From NCBI GenBank assembly GCA_964388275.1, contig CAYLZD010000003.1:122903-186902 (forward strand): a stretch of 64,000 nucleotides of DNA, written 5' to 3'. A program made the position numbers and the translations under genes. Of the stretch, positions 34,655 through 43,742 are shown piece by piece (the stretch's first letter is position 1; each line of letters opens with the position of its first letter). This stretch comes from JARYLZ01 sp964388275. Lineage in GTDB: Bacteria; Bacteroidota; Ignavibacteria; SZUA-365. The notes below the pieces were generated by a model that ran no database searches, had not been told where the DNA came from, and saw only the letters and a program-made list of their open reading frames with translations.

Positions 34655-35959
34655 CTACAGCGCAGGTGGTGTGAATTCCTCGAGATACCGTTTCACGCGC
34701 TCCAGATATTTCCCTCCCAGGGCGCCATCGACAATGCGATGATCGAAAGAGAGCGTCAGAGTCAACACCGGCCTTACCGCGACGGCATCCTCGCCGTCTC
34801 GTTCGATGACCACGGGCTTTTTCATCAGGGTTCCGACGCCAAGAATGGCGACCTGAGGCTGATTGATTATCGGTATCCCCCAGACGCTGCCGAACACTCC
34901 GAAATTGGTGATCGTGAAAGTGCCGTCCTGTATCTCTTCGGGTTGCAAACGCCGGCTGCGCGCGCGGCGGGCGAGATCGGCGATGCTGCGCGCCAGACCG
35001 GTGACGTTGAGCGTGTCGGCCTGTTTGACCACCGGCACGATCAGTCCTCCGTCGTCCATCGCGACCGCTATTCCCAGATTCACGAAGTGTTTGAGCGCGA
35101 TGTCCGAGCCCTGCACCGAGGCATTCACGAGCGGAAAATCCTTTAAAGCGCGTACGGCGGCATCGGCGATAAACGGCATGAACGTGAGCGAAAATCCCTC
35201 CCGGCGTTTGAAGTCTTCCGCCGCGGTGTCGCGAAAACGCGTTATCGCCGTCATGTCCGTTTCAACGGCCAGAGCGACGTGAGGGGAAATCCGCTTGCTC
35301 TCCACCATGTGTTCGGCCATCAGCCGCTGCATGTTGCTCATCGGCACCAGCTCCACTCCGCGTCCCGGCGAAGCGTAATGAGCGGCCGTGGCGGCAGGGG
35401 CTTGCGGCGGCGGGGCGGCCTCGCCCGCGGCTTCCCGGGGAGGCGCCGCGCTCCTCCGCTCCAGGTGCGCAAGGATGTCCGATTTCGTCACCCGGCCCGA
35501 CGCCCCGCTTCCGGCAATCGCGGATAATTCGGACATGGGAATATTATTTTCCGCCGCTATCCTCATCACCACCGGAGAATAAAAGCGCTTCCCCGCCTGC
35601 GCGGTTTCCGGCGCGGCGGTTCCCACCGCCGCGGGGGCGGGCGAAGGCGCCGCGCTTGCATGCCGGGACGCCGGTTCCGCCGCGGCGGGCGCGGCGTCGG
35701 CGACAGGTTGTTCAGCGCCCGCCTCCGTTTCGATGAAGGCTAACACCGCGCCGACTTCAACCGTCTCTCCCTCTGCATGTTTGAGCTCGACCAAGACGCC
35801 GGACGCCGGCGAAGGCACTTCGGTGTCGACTTTGTCGGTGGCGATTTCCAACACGGTTTCGTCCCGCTCGACAGGGTCTCCCGGCTTCTTGAGCCATTTC
35901 AGAATGCGTCCTTCCGTTATGCTCTCGCCCATCTTGGGCATCAAAATGTCCGCTCTCAT
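34655..35959 (-). CDS. 2-oxoacid dehydrogenase E2 acyltransferase
   Basis: A 434-residue protein. One lipoyl domain (1-75) carries the lipoylated Lys in EIATDKVDTEVPS; an Ala/Pro-rich hinge follows; the E1/E3-binding domain at about 130-170 reads YSPVVMRIAAENNI to GRVTKSDILAHL; and the catalytic domain ends with the active-site SFDHRIVDGALGG. It passes acyl groups to CoA. Together with the fused E1 upstream this is most like the branched-chain 2-oxoacid complex, though pyruvate cannot be excluded from sequence. The E3 subunit is not in the window. Confidence 0.92.
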   Translation of the reverse strand: MRADILMPKMGESITEGRILKWLKKPGDPVERDETVLEIATDKVDTEVPSPASGVLVELKHAEGETVEVGAVLAFIETEAGAEQPVADAAPAAAEPASRHASAAPSPAPAAVGTAAPETAQAGKRFYSPVVMRIAAENNIPMSELSAIAGSGASGRVTKSDILAHLERRSAAPPREAAGEAAPPPQAPAATAAHYASPGRGVELVPMSNMQRLMAEHMVESKRISPHVALAVETDMTAITRFRDTAAEDFKRREGFSLTFMPFIADAAVRALKDFPLVNASVQGSDIALKHFVNLGIAVAMDDGGLIVPVVKQADTLNVTGLARSIADLARRARSRRLQPEEIQDGTFTITNFGVFGSVWGIPIINQPQVAILGVGTLMKKPVVIERDGEDAVAVRPVLTLTLSFDHRIVDGALGGKYLERVKRYLEEFTPPAL

Positions 35960-35989
35960 GCAAATTATCCTTGGTTTGTCATTGATGTG

Positions 35990-38062
35990 TCAGTATCGTG
36001 CAAGCGCGCGGGCCGCGTCGACGACATCCCTCTCCTGCGGGAGGATCTCGCTCTCCAGAGTCCATGCGTACGGGATATGGCAGTCCTTCGCCGCCACGCG
36101 CATTATGGGAGCGTCCAGATGCTCGAAACTCGACGAGACTATTCCGGCGGCGATTTCGGCGCCGAAACCGTTCGTCAGATTGTCTTCATGCGCGATCAGC
36201 ACCTTGCCGGTCTTGCGGACGGAATCCGAAATCGTTTCCATATCGAGAGGGATCAATGTGCGTATATCGACCACTTCTATCGACACGTCCTCTTTCGACA
36301 GCTGCCTGGCGGCTTCGAGCGATTTGGCGACGAGCGCGCCCCAGGTGACGATGGTGAGATCCGTTCCCTCGCGCTTGACCGAGGCCTTCCCGAACGGGAG
36401 TAAATAGTCCTCGTCCGGCTCCAAAGCGGCTGCATGCGCCTGCCGGTATATGCCCTTGTTCTCGAGGAACAACACCGGATCGTCCATCCTGCAGGCCGTT
36501 TTCAATAAACCCTTGGCGTCTGCCGCATTGGAAGGATAAGCGATGTAAAGACCGGGTATGTGCGCGAAATATGCGTCGATGCTCTGACTGTGATACAAAG
36601 CGCCATGGATGTAGCCGCCGACCGGGACCCGCATAACGACAGGCGCGCTCCAATGATTATTGGACCTGTAGCGCATTGTGGCCACTTCGTTGCGTATGTG
36701 CATCATCGCGGTCCAGATATAGTCGCCGAACTGGATCTCGACCACCGGCTTGAAGCCGCGCGCCGCGAGTCCCACGGCTGTTCCGACTATGCTGGATTCG
36801 GCGAGCGGGGAGTTGAAGCATCTACGCCTGCCGAAAGCCGTCGAGAGGCCGCGCGTGGCCGTGAACACGCCGCCTTTCCCGTCTTCGACGTCCTGTCCGA
36901 AAACCACTATCCTGTCGTTGCGCGCCATTTCCTCGCGCAAAGCATGATTGACGGCGTCGACCATCACGATCTTGTTGCCCTGTATCGGCGGTCTTTCCTG
37001 CTGAACCGGAGGCGGCTCGGACGAGAAGAGATGCAGCAGAGCCGTGGAGGGATCCGGGAGCGGCTTCTCCTGTGCCCTGTCCGCGGCTTCATCCACTTCG
37101 CGCGCCACTTCGGCGCGCATGTTCACGCCGTCTTCCGCGGTCAGCATGCCGGCCGCAATCATCGCGTCCTCGAGACGAAGTATCGGATCGCGCATGCGGT
37201 CGAGGTCCAATTCCTCTTTCGCACGGTACTTGGTCTGATCGTCCGACGAGGAATGAGCGAGCAGCCGGACGACGTCCGTGACGATCACCGTCGGGCCGTC
37301 GCCTCTGCGGGCGCGGGCCGCCGCTTTGCGGAAGGCATCATGCGTTTCGAAATAATTGGTGCCGTCCACCTCGATGCGATCGAGGTTGACGTAACCGCTT
37401 ACCATGTCGTAGACGCTGCCGCCGGTCTGCTGGGAAAGGTGGACGGATATCGCGTACTTGTTGTCCTGTATGCAGAAAAGCACCGGCAGCTTCTCCCTGC
37501 TCGCCCAGTTCAACGCTTCGTGGAAGTCGCCCTGACTCGTTGTGCCCTCTCCGGAGGAGACGTACACGACTTCATCGAGGCCGTCGAGCCGAGCGCCGAG
37601 GGCGGCGCCGACGGCGTGAAGGAATTGAGTGCCGGTCGGAGAGGATTGCGAGACGACACGTGCCGAGCGCATTCCGTAATGCTGAGGCATCTGTCTGCCG
37701 CCGGAATTGACATCGGTCGCCCGCGCCAGGAAATTTTCGAGCGCCATGTCGGCCGTCATGCCCATGCCGAGCATGTACGCGAGATCGCGGTAATAGGGAA
37801 AGGACCAGTCTCGTCCCGGCGTGAGCGCCCTTGCGGCCGCAAGCTGGGCTGCTTCGTGGCCGGCTGCGCCGATATGGAAGAAGCTCTTTCCCTGTTTGAG
37901 CAAGGTGAGCATTTTTTGATCCAGTCGCCGCGCCAGCATCATCAACCGGAGCAGACTCCGCAGTTCTTCAGCGGTGAATGCCGCGTCCTCCGGAATTCTC
38001 ATCGGAAGCGGATTATCGACCGGCGAGATGCTTCCGGACTGCTGCGGGCTGGTATTTTCCAT
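35990..38062 (-). CDS. fused 2-oxoacid dehydrogenase E1 alpha-beta
   Basis: One 690-residue chain joins both E1 subunits. The alpha part (about 20-340) has LARRLDQKMLTLLKQGK, GAAGHEAAQLAAA and the thiamine diphosphate motif GEGTTSQGDFHEALN ending in DNKYAIS. The beta part (about 360-690) has NHALREEMARNDRIVVFGQD, FNSPLAESSIVGTAVGLA and ALYHSQSIDAYF. It decarboxylates 2-oxoacids, probably those of Val, Leu and Ile, and acylates E2. I start at the ATG at 38062 (MENTSPQQ); the frame stays open to 38197 but that part is not conserved and would cover the likely promoter. Fused E1 is common in Bacteroidota. Confidence 0.93.
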   Translation of the reverse strand: MENTSPQQSGSISPVDNPLPMRIPEDAAFTAEELRSLLRLMMLARRLDQKMLTLLKQGKSFFHIGAAGHEAAQLAAARALTPGRDWSFPYYRDLAYMLGMGMTADMALENFLARATDVNSGGRQMPQHYGMRSARVVSQSSPTGTQFLHAVGAALGARLDGLDEVVYVSSGEGTTSQGDFHEALNWASREKLPVLFCIQDNKYAISVHLSQQTGGSVYDMVSGYVNLDRIEVDGTNYFETHDAFRKAAARARRGDGPTVIVTDVVRLLAHSSSDDQTKYRAKEELDLDRMRDPILRLEDAMIAAGMLTAEDGVNMRAEVAREVDEAADRAQEKPLPDPSTALLHLFSSEPPPVQQERPPIQGNKIVMVDAVNHALREEMARNDRIVVFGQDVEDGKGGVFTATRGLSTAFGRRRCFNSPLAESSIVGTAVGLAARGFKPVVEIQFGDYIWTAMMHIRNEVATMRYRSNNHWSAPVVMRVPVGGYIHGALYHSQSIDAYFAHIPGLYIAYPSNAADAKGLLKTACRMDDPVLFLENKGIYRQAHAAALEPDEDYLLPFGKASVKREGTDLTIVTWGALVAKSLEAARQLSKEDVSIEVVDIRTLIPLDMETISDSVRKTGKVLIAHEDNLTNGFGAEIAAGIVSSSFEHLDAPIMRVAAKDCHIPYAWTLESEILPQERDVVDAARALARY

Positions 38063-38176
38063 CGATATATCCGTTGTTCCGTATGAAAATGCGTGTTCGT
38101 AAAGACAACCGGAAACGAGGCGTTCCGGTTCCGGCACAACAGCTGAGGCGATGCCGAGGCAGCCGGATAAGAACAT

Positions 38177-38208
38177 GTAAATTAACGGAAACAGCACGTT
38201 TATGCAAT
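38177..38208 (-). promoter_or_regulatory. candidate promoter for the E1-E2 operon
   Basis: On the minus strand ATTG (38208-38205), 20 bases, then TAATTTAC (38184-38177). The match to TTTG-N20-TAnnTTTG is imperfect (one and two mismatches), but the spacing is the same as in the better sites at yicC and secG. The leader to the ATG at 38062 would be about 100 bases. Confidence 0.4.
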
Positions 38209-38320
38209 TTGCGCCGGATTACGGGGTGTTTCTGGCGCTACCTGCGTAGAAACTCGCCGCCGGCGGAGCTCGCGCCGGTCCCGCCGCCGCCCCGGTTTTG
38301 CGACCCCGTCCTCCGGCAGG

Positions 38321-38352
38321 ATTGGATAAAGGCCTGTTACTTTGTAGTTTCA
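38321..38352 (+). promoter_or_regulatory. candidate promoter for hutH
   Basis: ATTG (38321-38324), 20 bases, then TAGTTTCA (38345-38352), with one and two mismatches to the Bacteroidota consensus. It would start transcription about 27 bases before the hutH ATG. Confidence 0.42.
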
Positions 38353-38385
38353 CGTTGAGGTTTCAAAAAACTGAATTTGGACTAC

Positions 38386-39924
38386 ATGCATACCATTTAC
38401 CTGGACGGCCGCTCGCTCAAGCCTGAACAAGTCTATGCAGTGGCAAGAGGTGAAACAGGCGCGGAATTCGATTCCGGCGCCGTAGGACGGATGCAGGCAT
38501 CGAGGGATCTCGTGGATAAGTGGATTCGCGAACGGCGCGTCATGTACGGAGTCACCACCGGCTTTGGAGAGTTCAGCAACGTCACTATACCTCCGGAGGA
38601 GATAGAAAACCTCCAGCGCAATCTGATCATGAGCCATGCCGCCGGTTGCGGCGATCCCATTCCGAAAACCGTGACCCGGGCCATGATGCTACTCAGAGCC
38701 AACGCTCTCGCCGTCGGCTGCTCGGGCATCCGCGTGGAAGTCGCCCGTCTGTTGCTGGATATGCTCGGCGCCGATATCGTGCCGGTCGTTCCTTCCCAGG
38801 GTTCCGTCGGATCCAGCGGCGACCTGGTTCCGCTGGCTCATCTCGTGCTCGGAATGTGCGGTGAAGGAAAATGCTGGAACGGCCCGGGCGACGGGCAAGC
38901 GGATATCGGAACAGCCTTTTCGTCGGCAGGATTGAAACCGGCCGTACTTCAGGCCAAGGAAGGCCTGGCTCTCATCAACGGCACACAGATGATGACGGCT
39001 TATCTGACCCTGGCGGTCGTGCGCGGACGGGCGCTTGCGCGGCAATGCGACATTTCAGGCGCAATGTCCTGCGAAGCGCTGAGAGGCGCCGACAGGTTCT
39101 GCTCCCCTCTTCTTCATGCCGCGCGGCCGCACTTGGGGCAGCAACGCACGGCGCGCAACATACTGCGGCTTCTCGAGGGGAGTGAAATTCGCGAGGCCCA
39201 CCGGTACGGCCACGACGCAGTCCAGGATGCCTATTCCCTCCGGTGCATGCCTCAGGTTCACGGAGCTTCCCGGGATGCCATCGACTATGCGGGCAAAACG
39301 CTGGAAGTGGAAATCAATTCAGCCACCGACAATCCTCTCGTTTTCGCCGAAACCGGCGAATTGATCGAAGGAGGAAACTTTCACGGCCAGCCCGTGGCCC
39401 TCGCGGCGGATTTCACGTCCATCGCTCTTGCCGAACTCGCCGATATCGCTGAAAGACGCATCGAGCGCATGGTCAACGGCAAACTGAGCGGACTGCCGCG
39501 CTTCCTGACGAAGAAAGGCGGGCTTCACAGCGGACTCATGATCGCCCAATACACCGCCGCTTCGCTCGTCTCCGAGAACAAGGTGCTGGCGCATCCGGCC
39601 AGCGTCGATTCCATTCCCACTTCCGCCAATCAGGAAGATCACAACAGCATGGGTTCCATCGCGGCCCGCAAAGCCGCGCAAATTCTGCGGAACGCGGAGA
39701 ACGTTCTGGCCATCGAGTACATGACCGCGGCGCAGGCGCTGGAATTTCATGCGCCCGCCGGCATGGGCCGCGGAACGGCGGCCGCCTGGCGCGCCGTGCG
39801 CAGGGAGGTCCCGCCGCTCGAGGAAGACCGCGCGCTGCACAAGGATATCGGCCGTCTCGCGGAGGCGGTCCGGGAAGGCCGCATTTTAATAGAGGTTGAA
39901 AACGAGATCGGACAATTGGAGTAA
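38386..39924 (+). CDS. hutH: histidine ammonia-lyase
   Basis: A 512-residue MIO enzyme converting histidine to urocanate and ammonia. Family marks are YGVTTGFGEF (catalytic Tyr), NLIMSHAAG with the His that selects histidine over aromatic substrates, YSLRCMPQVHG, INSATDNPLVF and NQEDHNSMG. The MIO cofactor loop reads GSVGSSGDLVPL, so the triad at residues 143-145 is Ser-Ser-Gly rather than the usual Ala-Ser-Gly. The start is the ATG at 38386; a TTG nine bases earlier is possible. No other hut genes are nearby; a CBS-domain gene follows after 26 bases. Confidence 0.93.
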   Translation: MHTIYLDGRSLKPEQVYAVARGETGAEFDSGAVGRMQASRDLVDKWIRERRVMYGVTTGFGEFSNVTIPPEEIENLQRNLIMSHAAGCGDPIPKTVTRAMMLLRANALAVGCSGIRVEVARLLLDMLGADIVPVVPSQGSVGSSGDLVPLAHLVLGMCGEGKCWNGPGDGQADIGTAFSSAGLKPAVLQAKEGLALINGTQMMTAYLTLAVVRGRALARQCDISGAMSCEALRGADRFCSPLLHAARPHLGQQRTARNILRLLEGSEIREAHRYGHDAVQDAYSLRCMPQVHGASRDAIDYAGKTLEVEINSATDNPLVFAETGELIEGGNFHGQPVALAADFTSIALAELADIAERRIERMVNGKLSGLPRFLTKKGGLHSGLMIAQYTAASLVSENKVLAHPASVDSIPTSANQEDHNSMGSIAARKAAQILRNAENVLAIEYMTAAQALEFHAPAGMGRGTAAAWRAVRREVPPLEEDRALHKDIGRLAEAVREGRILIEVENEIGQLE

Positions 39925-39950
39925 TCGCATAACAACTTCCAGAGGACGAA

Positions 39951-40496
39951 ATGACGGAACACACGGATAAACGGGAAGAGCATAGCCCGGACTCGGCCGA
40001 TCCGCATATGCCCGCGATCGACACCGCGGTGCTTCGGCGCTCATTGAAGACCATCATGAAACCGGCGATCACCTGCGCCATCGACACGCCCATTAACCAG
40101 GCGATATTTCTGATGCAGACGAAACGGATCGGCTGTGTGCTCGTGACCAGCCGGAACGCGCTGCTCGGCATTTTCACCGAACGCGACGTGCTGAAAAAGA
40201 TAATCGGGTCTTCTTTCGACCTCAAGGCGGCGCCGCTGTCGGAGGTGATGACCGTGAATCCGCACGCCCTGTACGAAGACGACACTATCGCCTATGCGAT
40301 GAATTTCATGGATCTCGGCGGATACCGCCATATCCCGGTGGTCAATCGCGATTTCGAACCGGTAGGCGTGGTGTCCGTCAAGGACATCGTCTCATATTTC
40401 GTCAACCACTTCGCGGACGAAGTGCTGAACCTTCCGCCTCATCAGGCGACGGTTCCGGAGGCGCCCGCGATCGACGAGGAAGGCCTGCTGGAATAG
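39951..40496 (+). CDS. CBS-domain pair protein
   Basis: A 181-residue soluble protein with two CBS motifs: IMKPAITCAIDTPINQAIFL to IFTERDVLKKII (about 35-90) and VMTVNPHALYEDDTIAYAMN to VVSVKDIVSYFVNHF (about 98-155). Such pairs bind adenosine nucleotides and usually sense energy state. There is no attached enzyme or transporter domain. AGAGGA lies before the ATG and the gap from hutH is 26 bases, so it is likely co-expressed with hutH. What it controls is unknown. Confidence 0.87.
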   Translation: MTEHTDKREEHSPDSADPHMPAIDTAVLRRSLKTIMKPAITCAIDTPINQAIFLMQTKRIGCVLVTSRNALLGIFTERDVLKKIIGSSFDLKAAPLSEVMTVNPHALYEDDTIAYAMNFMDLGGYRHIPVVNRDFEPVGVVSVKDIVSYFVNHFADEVLNLPPHQATVPEAPAIDEEGLLE

Positions 40497-40507
40497 CCGG
40501 GCGGAGT

Positions 40508-42370
40508 TCACTCCCCGCGCGGCCCGCCCCGCAGGTAGCGAAGGTCGCGCAGTATCATCTCACGCGCGTCCCTGTCCCTTTCGAGCGCATAGGCTCTTTC
40601 AAGAGCCGCGACCGCTTCCTGCAGACGGCCCGACCGCGCCAGCAGGAGACCCAGGTTCCTATGCCCCGCCGAAAGATCCGGATCCAGTTCGACGGCGCGT
40701 TTCCAGCGGCGCAAGGCTTCCGCCGCGTCATTTTTCTGCAGGGCCAGATTGCCGAGGTTGAACCACGCCAGCGCGAAATCCGGGCGCATCGCGAGAGCGC
40801 TGTCGTAACACGCCTCGGCCTCTCCGTAACGGCCTGACGCAGCCAGCGCATTGCCCATGTTCACGTAGCCGTTCGGTGTGGGGATTTCCGACAAGGCGGC
40901 AGCGCAGTAACGTTCAGCGGTCCTGTAATCCCCCCGCTTGAATGCGGCGTCCCCTAAGATCCGGTATTCGCTCTCGTGAGTCTCCGGGATCGCCGGCTGA
41001 AACAGCAGCGCCAGGCCGAACAGCGACGCGCCGCCGGCGAGATAAGCCGCGCGCGACCGGGAACGGCGGCGCAAGGCCGTCCACACGGCTTCGATGCCGT
41101 GAGCGGCGTAAAGCGCGAATACGGGCAGTATCGGCGCCCTCAATCGGGCGTTCACGAAAAACAACACTGTCGATACGACGAAAGCAAGGACGAACAAAGC
41201 CGCCGGTCCGCTTAATCTCCTGTCGTGGAGCGCGGACGCGGCGCCGAGCAGGGACAGAAACAGCAGGAGCGGCCATCCCGGCAGAGGCGCGCTCAACAGC
41301 CCTCCGTACTCTTTCCTGAAAAATCCCGAGCTCAATCCGGTCTGATCGAGTTCTCCGAAATGCGCGAAGAGAAGCAATTTGCGAAGCTGCAACGACAGCC
41401 AGTCCGATGGATTCCTCGACGCCCAGGTCCATGCCTTGGAAAACCAGAAAGCCGAAACTTCGGAAGAATTCAGCCGGCGGCCCTTGACGCGGGACGCGTA
41501 GTCGGCGCCGTTCGGATCCCGGTACAAATCCACGGATTCCGGCACGCGGTGCCAACCCTCCGAACTCGCGTTGTTGCCCGCGTAGTAGTTGAAGCCGCCC
41601 GAACTCGTCACAGGAACGAACACCCCCTCCACCACAGCGTTGCGGATGGTGAACGGCGCGACGCACGCGGCGGCGGCGATGAGCATGACCGCGAAAGTCC
41701 GAGACGGCGGCCGCCCGCCTTTTCGCGCGAATGCGTATGCGACACAATAAAGCAAGGGCGCCGCCATCAGACTGAAGCGTGTGACTATGGCCAGTCCGAG
41801 GGCGATACCTGCAAACGCGCCGTCGGCCGTGGATCCGCCTCTCCAGAGCCGGTCCGCGAAATACAGATGGGCCATGATTGACGCGGTCAGCAATGACTCC
41901 GTGAGAATCATGTTGTCCAGGAAAATCAGCTGTGGAGAGAGAGCTGTGAAGAGACACGCAACGAGACCCGCGCCGGGATTCCACATGCGCCTCGCGAGCA
42001 GGCCCGTCAACACGGTAGTGCAGGCCCCGATTGCGCATTGCAGCAGGCGCTGCCAGAATTCCACGTCTCCTGCCAGAGAATCGACCACCGCCAGGAGATA
42101 CGGATATATCGGCGACATGAAATATGCGACGTCCTGAGTATCTCCCCGCGATATGGCCCGGGCCAGTTCGAGATAGATTCGCGAGTCGGAGAAATTCGCC
42201 GAAAAAAACGGCGTCGCCTTCAACTCATATAGAAAAAGCAGCCGCGTTATGAAAGCCGCAACCGCGGCAAGGGCGAGCAGCCAGGGAAACAGATTCGGTC
42301 CGTACCTTATCGCCGCGCGCGGTACGGGCTTTCGGTCATTCCGCGCTCCGGCTTTCCTGTCACCCGCCAT
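40508..42370 (-). CDS. GT39-type membrane glycosyltransferase with C-terminal TPRs
   Basis: A 620-residue protein. Residues about 25-445 are strongly hydrophobic with about ten membrane helices and the SDSRIYLELARAI motif, where the Asp is in the place of the catalytic acidic residue of PMT/ArnT-like GT-C enzymes; ALSPQLIFLDNMILTESL follows. Residues about 475-610 contain three TPR units, for example NMGNALAASGRYGEAEACYD. It should use a lipid-linked sugar on the periplasmic side. It is 18 bases downstream of a T9SS cargo gene, so a role in modifying exported protein or glycan is possible. Confidence 0.83.
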   Translation of the reverse strand: MAGDRKAGARNDRKPVPRAAIRYGPNLFPWLLALAAVAAFITRLLFLYELKATPFFSANFSDSRIYLELARAISRGDTQDVAYFMSPIYPYLLAVVDSLAGDVEFWQRLLQCAIGACTTVLTGLLARRMWNPGAGLVACLFTALSPQLIFLDNMILTESLLTASIMAHLYFADRLWRGGSTADGAFAGIALGLAIVTRFSLMAAPLLYCVAYAFARKGGRPPSRTFAVMLIAAAACVAPFTIRNAVVEGVFVPVTSSGGFNYYAGNNASSEGWHRVPESVDLYRDPNGADYASRVKGRRLNSSEVSAFWFSKAWTWASRNPSDWLSLQLRKLLLFAHFGELDQTGLSSGFFRKEYGGLLSAPLPGWPLLLFLSLLGAASALHDRRLSGPAALFVLAFVVSTVLFFVNARLRAPILPVFALYAAHGIEAVWTALRRRSRSRAAYLAGGASLFGLALLFQPAIPETHESEYRILGDAAFKRGDYRTAERYCAAALSEIPTPNGYVNMGNALAASGRYGEAEACYDSALAMRPDFALAWFNLGNLALQKNDAAEALRRWKRAVELDPDLSAGHRNLGLLLARSGRLQEAVAALERAYALERDRDAREMILRDLRYLRGGPRGE

Positions 42371-42388
42371 CCGAACTTCGCAGCGCGT

Positions 42389-43630
42389 TCAATCAGGTAT
42401 TGACAACCGCCTCGTCAGGCGCAGGTTGCCGGACGACAGCACGGCGAAATATCCGCCCGGTGGAAGTCCCGCCGCCTCGATCACCGTTTCATGCTCGCCC
42501 GCCCTGTAATCTCCTTCGCACAGCAGGCGCACCGGCCTGCCGAGCAGGTCCAGCAATTCTATCCGAATTCTCGCGGGAGCGACCAGCGAGAAACCGAGAC
42601 GGGCGGAACCGGCCGACCTGTAAAGGGGATTCGGGCGGCTCTGGGCAAGCGAGAATCCGCCGGCAGCCGCCGGAATCCGCAATTCGGCGACATGAGTATG
42701 AACGGCGATGCCGTCGAAATCTATCTGGCGGAGCCGGTAGCGCACGATGCCGTCGGCATCCATCACGATCCGCGGATGCTCGTCAACGAAGGTATATCGT
42801 TGCTCTCTCGTGCTGTTTCCGTGACCCGCGACGAAGCCGATTCTTTGCCAGATTTTATAGGCGCCATCCGCCGATGCGTCCGCCAAGCGCTCCACCTCGA
42901 AGCCGAAATTGTTGGTCTCTGTGGCGGTGGTCCATTCCAGAATGCCCTTCTCCGACCTCCAGACGGCCTTAAACGATGACAGCTCGACCGGCGGAGCGCC
43001 CGGATAGCAAACGTGTGTTTCCGCGACCAGGTCCACCGAGTCGGTGAACGTCGGACTCGCGAGGTACTGCGTGACCGTTTCCGTGCTGCCGTTCGGTTTT
43101 ATCACGACTGAACGGGAAGGAGCGGAAGCGGGTTTTTTCATTATTATCCTGGCCATATCCGCTGCGGGGCCCCTCAGCCGCCACGACAGCCAGAAGTTCT
43201 TGCCTGCCGGCACATTCGCCAGCGGAAGAGTGAAATCCAGTTCCACGATCCAGTAAGCGTCCGGGATCTGGCCGCCCGTACCGGCGATAATTCCCGAGAC
43301 GTAGTTATCCAGCACCTGCACCACCGGCAGCGTGTCCTTGAGTATCCTCACTTCCAGAGTGTCGTAAAGAAGAGTGGTGTTGTTCTTCTGTATCCCGAAC
43401 GCCACGTATGCCGAGTCGACTGTAGCGGTGAAAGGCCGTGTCGGCGACATCAGTACGCCCCACCATACAGTCGGCAAGCTCATGGTGTGCACATGATCCT
43501 GACCGAATTCATTGAAGTACTTGAGTGTCTCGCACTGCGTCTGCGCCCTGCTCACGGCCGTCGAGGCTATGATGAATGACAGCAGAATAATCGCGCGTAA
43601 CATTGTTTTCAGGGCTGATTGTGGTTGCAT
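42389..43630 (-). CDS. secreted protein with T9SS sorting domain
   Basis: A 413-residue protein with a signal peptide ending TAVSRAQ. The N-terminal about 200 residues look like a beta-rich domain of unknown family (TVDSAYVAFGIQKNN, WIVELDFTLPLANVPAG). Then comes the region usual before sorting domains, GILEWTTATETNNFGFEVER, and a C-terminal type A-like domain from QSRPNPLYRS through RIELLDLLGRPVR to LTRRLSIPD. It is predicted to be exported by T9SS. The ATG at 43630 or a second Met nine residues in could start it. A strong terminator separates it from the upstream gene. Confidence 0.78.
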   Translation of the reverse strand: MQPQSALKTMLRAIILLSFIIASTAVSRAQTQCETLKYFNEFGQDHVHTMSLPTVWWGVLMSPTRPFTATVDSAYVAFGIQKNNTTLLYDTLEVRILKDTLPVVQVLDNYVSGIIAGTGGQIPDAYWIVELDFTLPLANVPAGKNFWLSWRLRGPAADMARIIMKKPASAPSRSVVIKPNGSTETVTQYLASPTFTDSVDLVAETHVCYPGAPPVELSSFKAVWRSEKGILEWTTATETNNFGFEVERLADASADGAYKIWQRIGFVAGHGNSTREQRYTFVDEHPRIVMDADGIVRYRLRQIDFDGIAVHTHVAELRIPAAAGGFSLAQSRPNPLYRSAGSARLGFSLVAPARIRIELLDLLGRPVRLLCEGDYRAGEHETVIEAAGLPPGGYFAVLSSGNLRLTRRLSIPD

Positions 43631-43660
43631 AGGGAAAGATAAGGGAAATCCGCATTCGCG

Positions 43661-43695
43661 AAAAGAAGCGGGCGTCCGGAATAACCGGACGCCCG
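43661..43695 (-). terminator. intrinsic terminator of the P-domain protein gene
   Basis: The arms CCGGACGCCCG (43685-43695) and its exact complement CGGGCGTCCGG (43669-43679) form an 11-bp stem with a 5-base loop. On the minus strand the stem is followed by CTTCTTTT (43668-43661). It lies 48 bases past the stop at 43743, the right place to end that transcript. Confidence 0.85.
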
Positions 43696-43742
43696 TTTCG
43701 AGAACTTGCGAGCCCTGTCGGGTCCGCCGGGAATCCCGGCGG

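Larger units (their letters stand above)
38063..38385. other. divergent intergenic region between E1 and hutH
   Basis: This 323-base spacer holds the start regions of two divergent operons. Two promoter-like sites with 20-base spacers are visible, one per direction, separated by a very G+C-rich stretch around 38250-38300. I see no RNA gene or credible small coding sequence. Confidence 0.55.

Noticed and set aside
36560..38086. Long plus-strand open frame (508 codons) antisense to the fused E1 gene
   Set aside because: His/Arg-rich mirror of a clear enzyme; no domain or ribosome-binding site.
38063..38197. Extended N-terminus for the fused E1 protein
   Set aside because: The added 45 residues look like a random signal-like stretch, are not expected in E1, and would cover the likely promoter.
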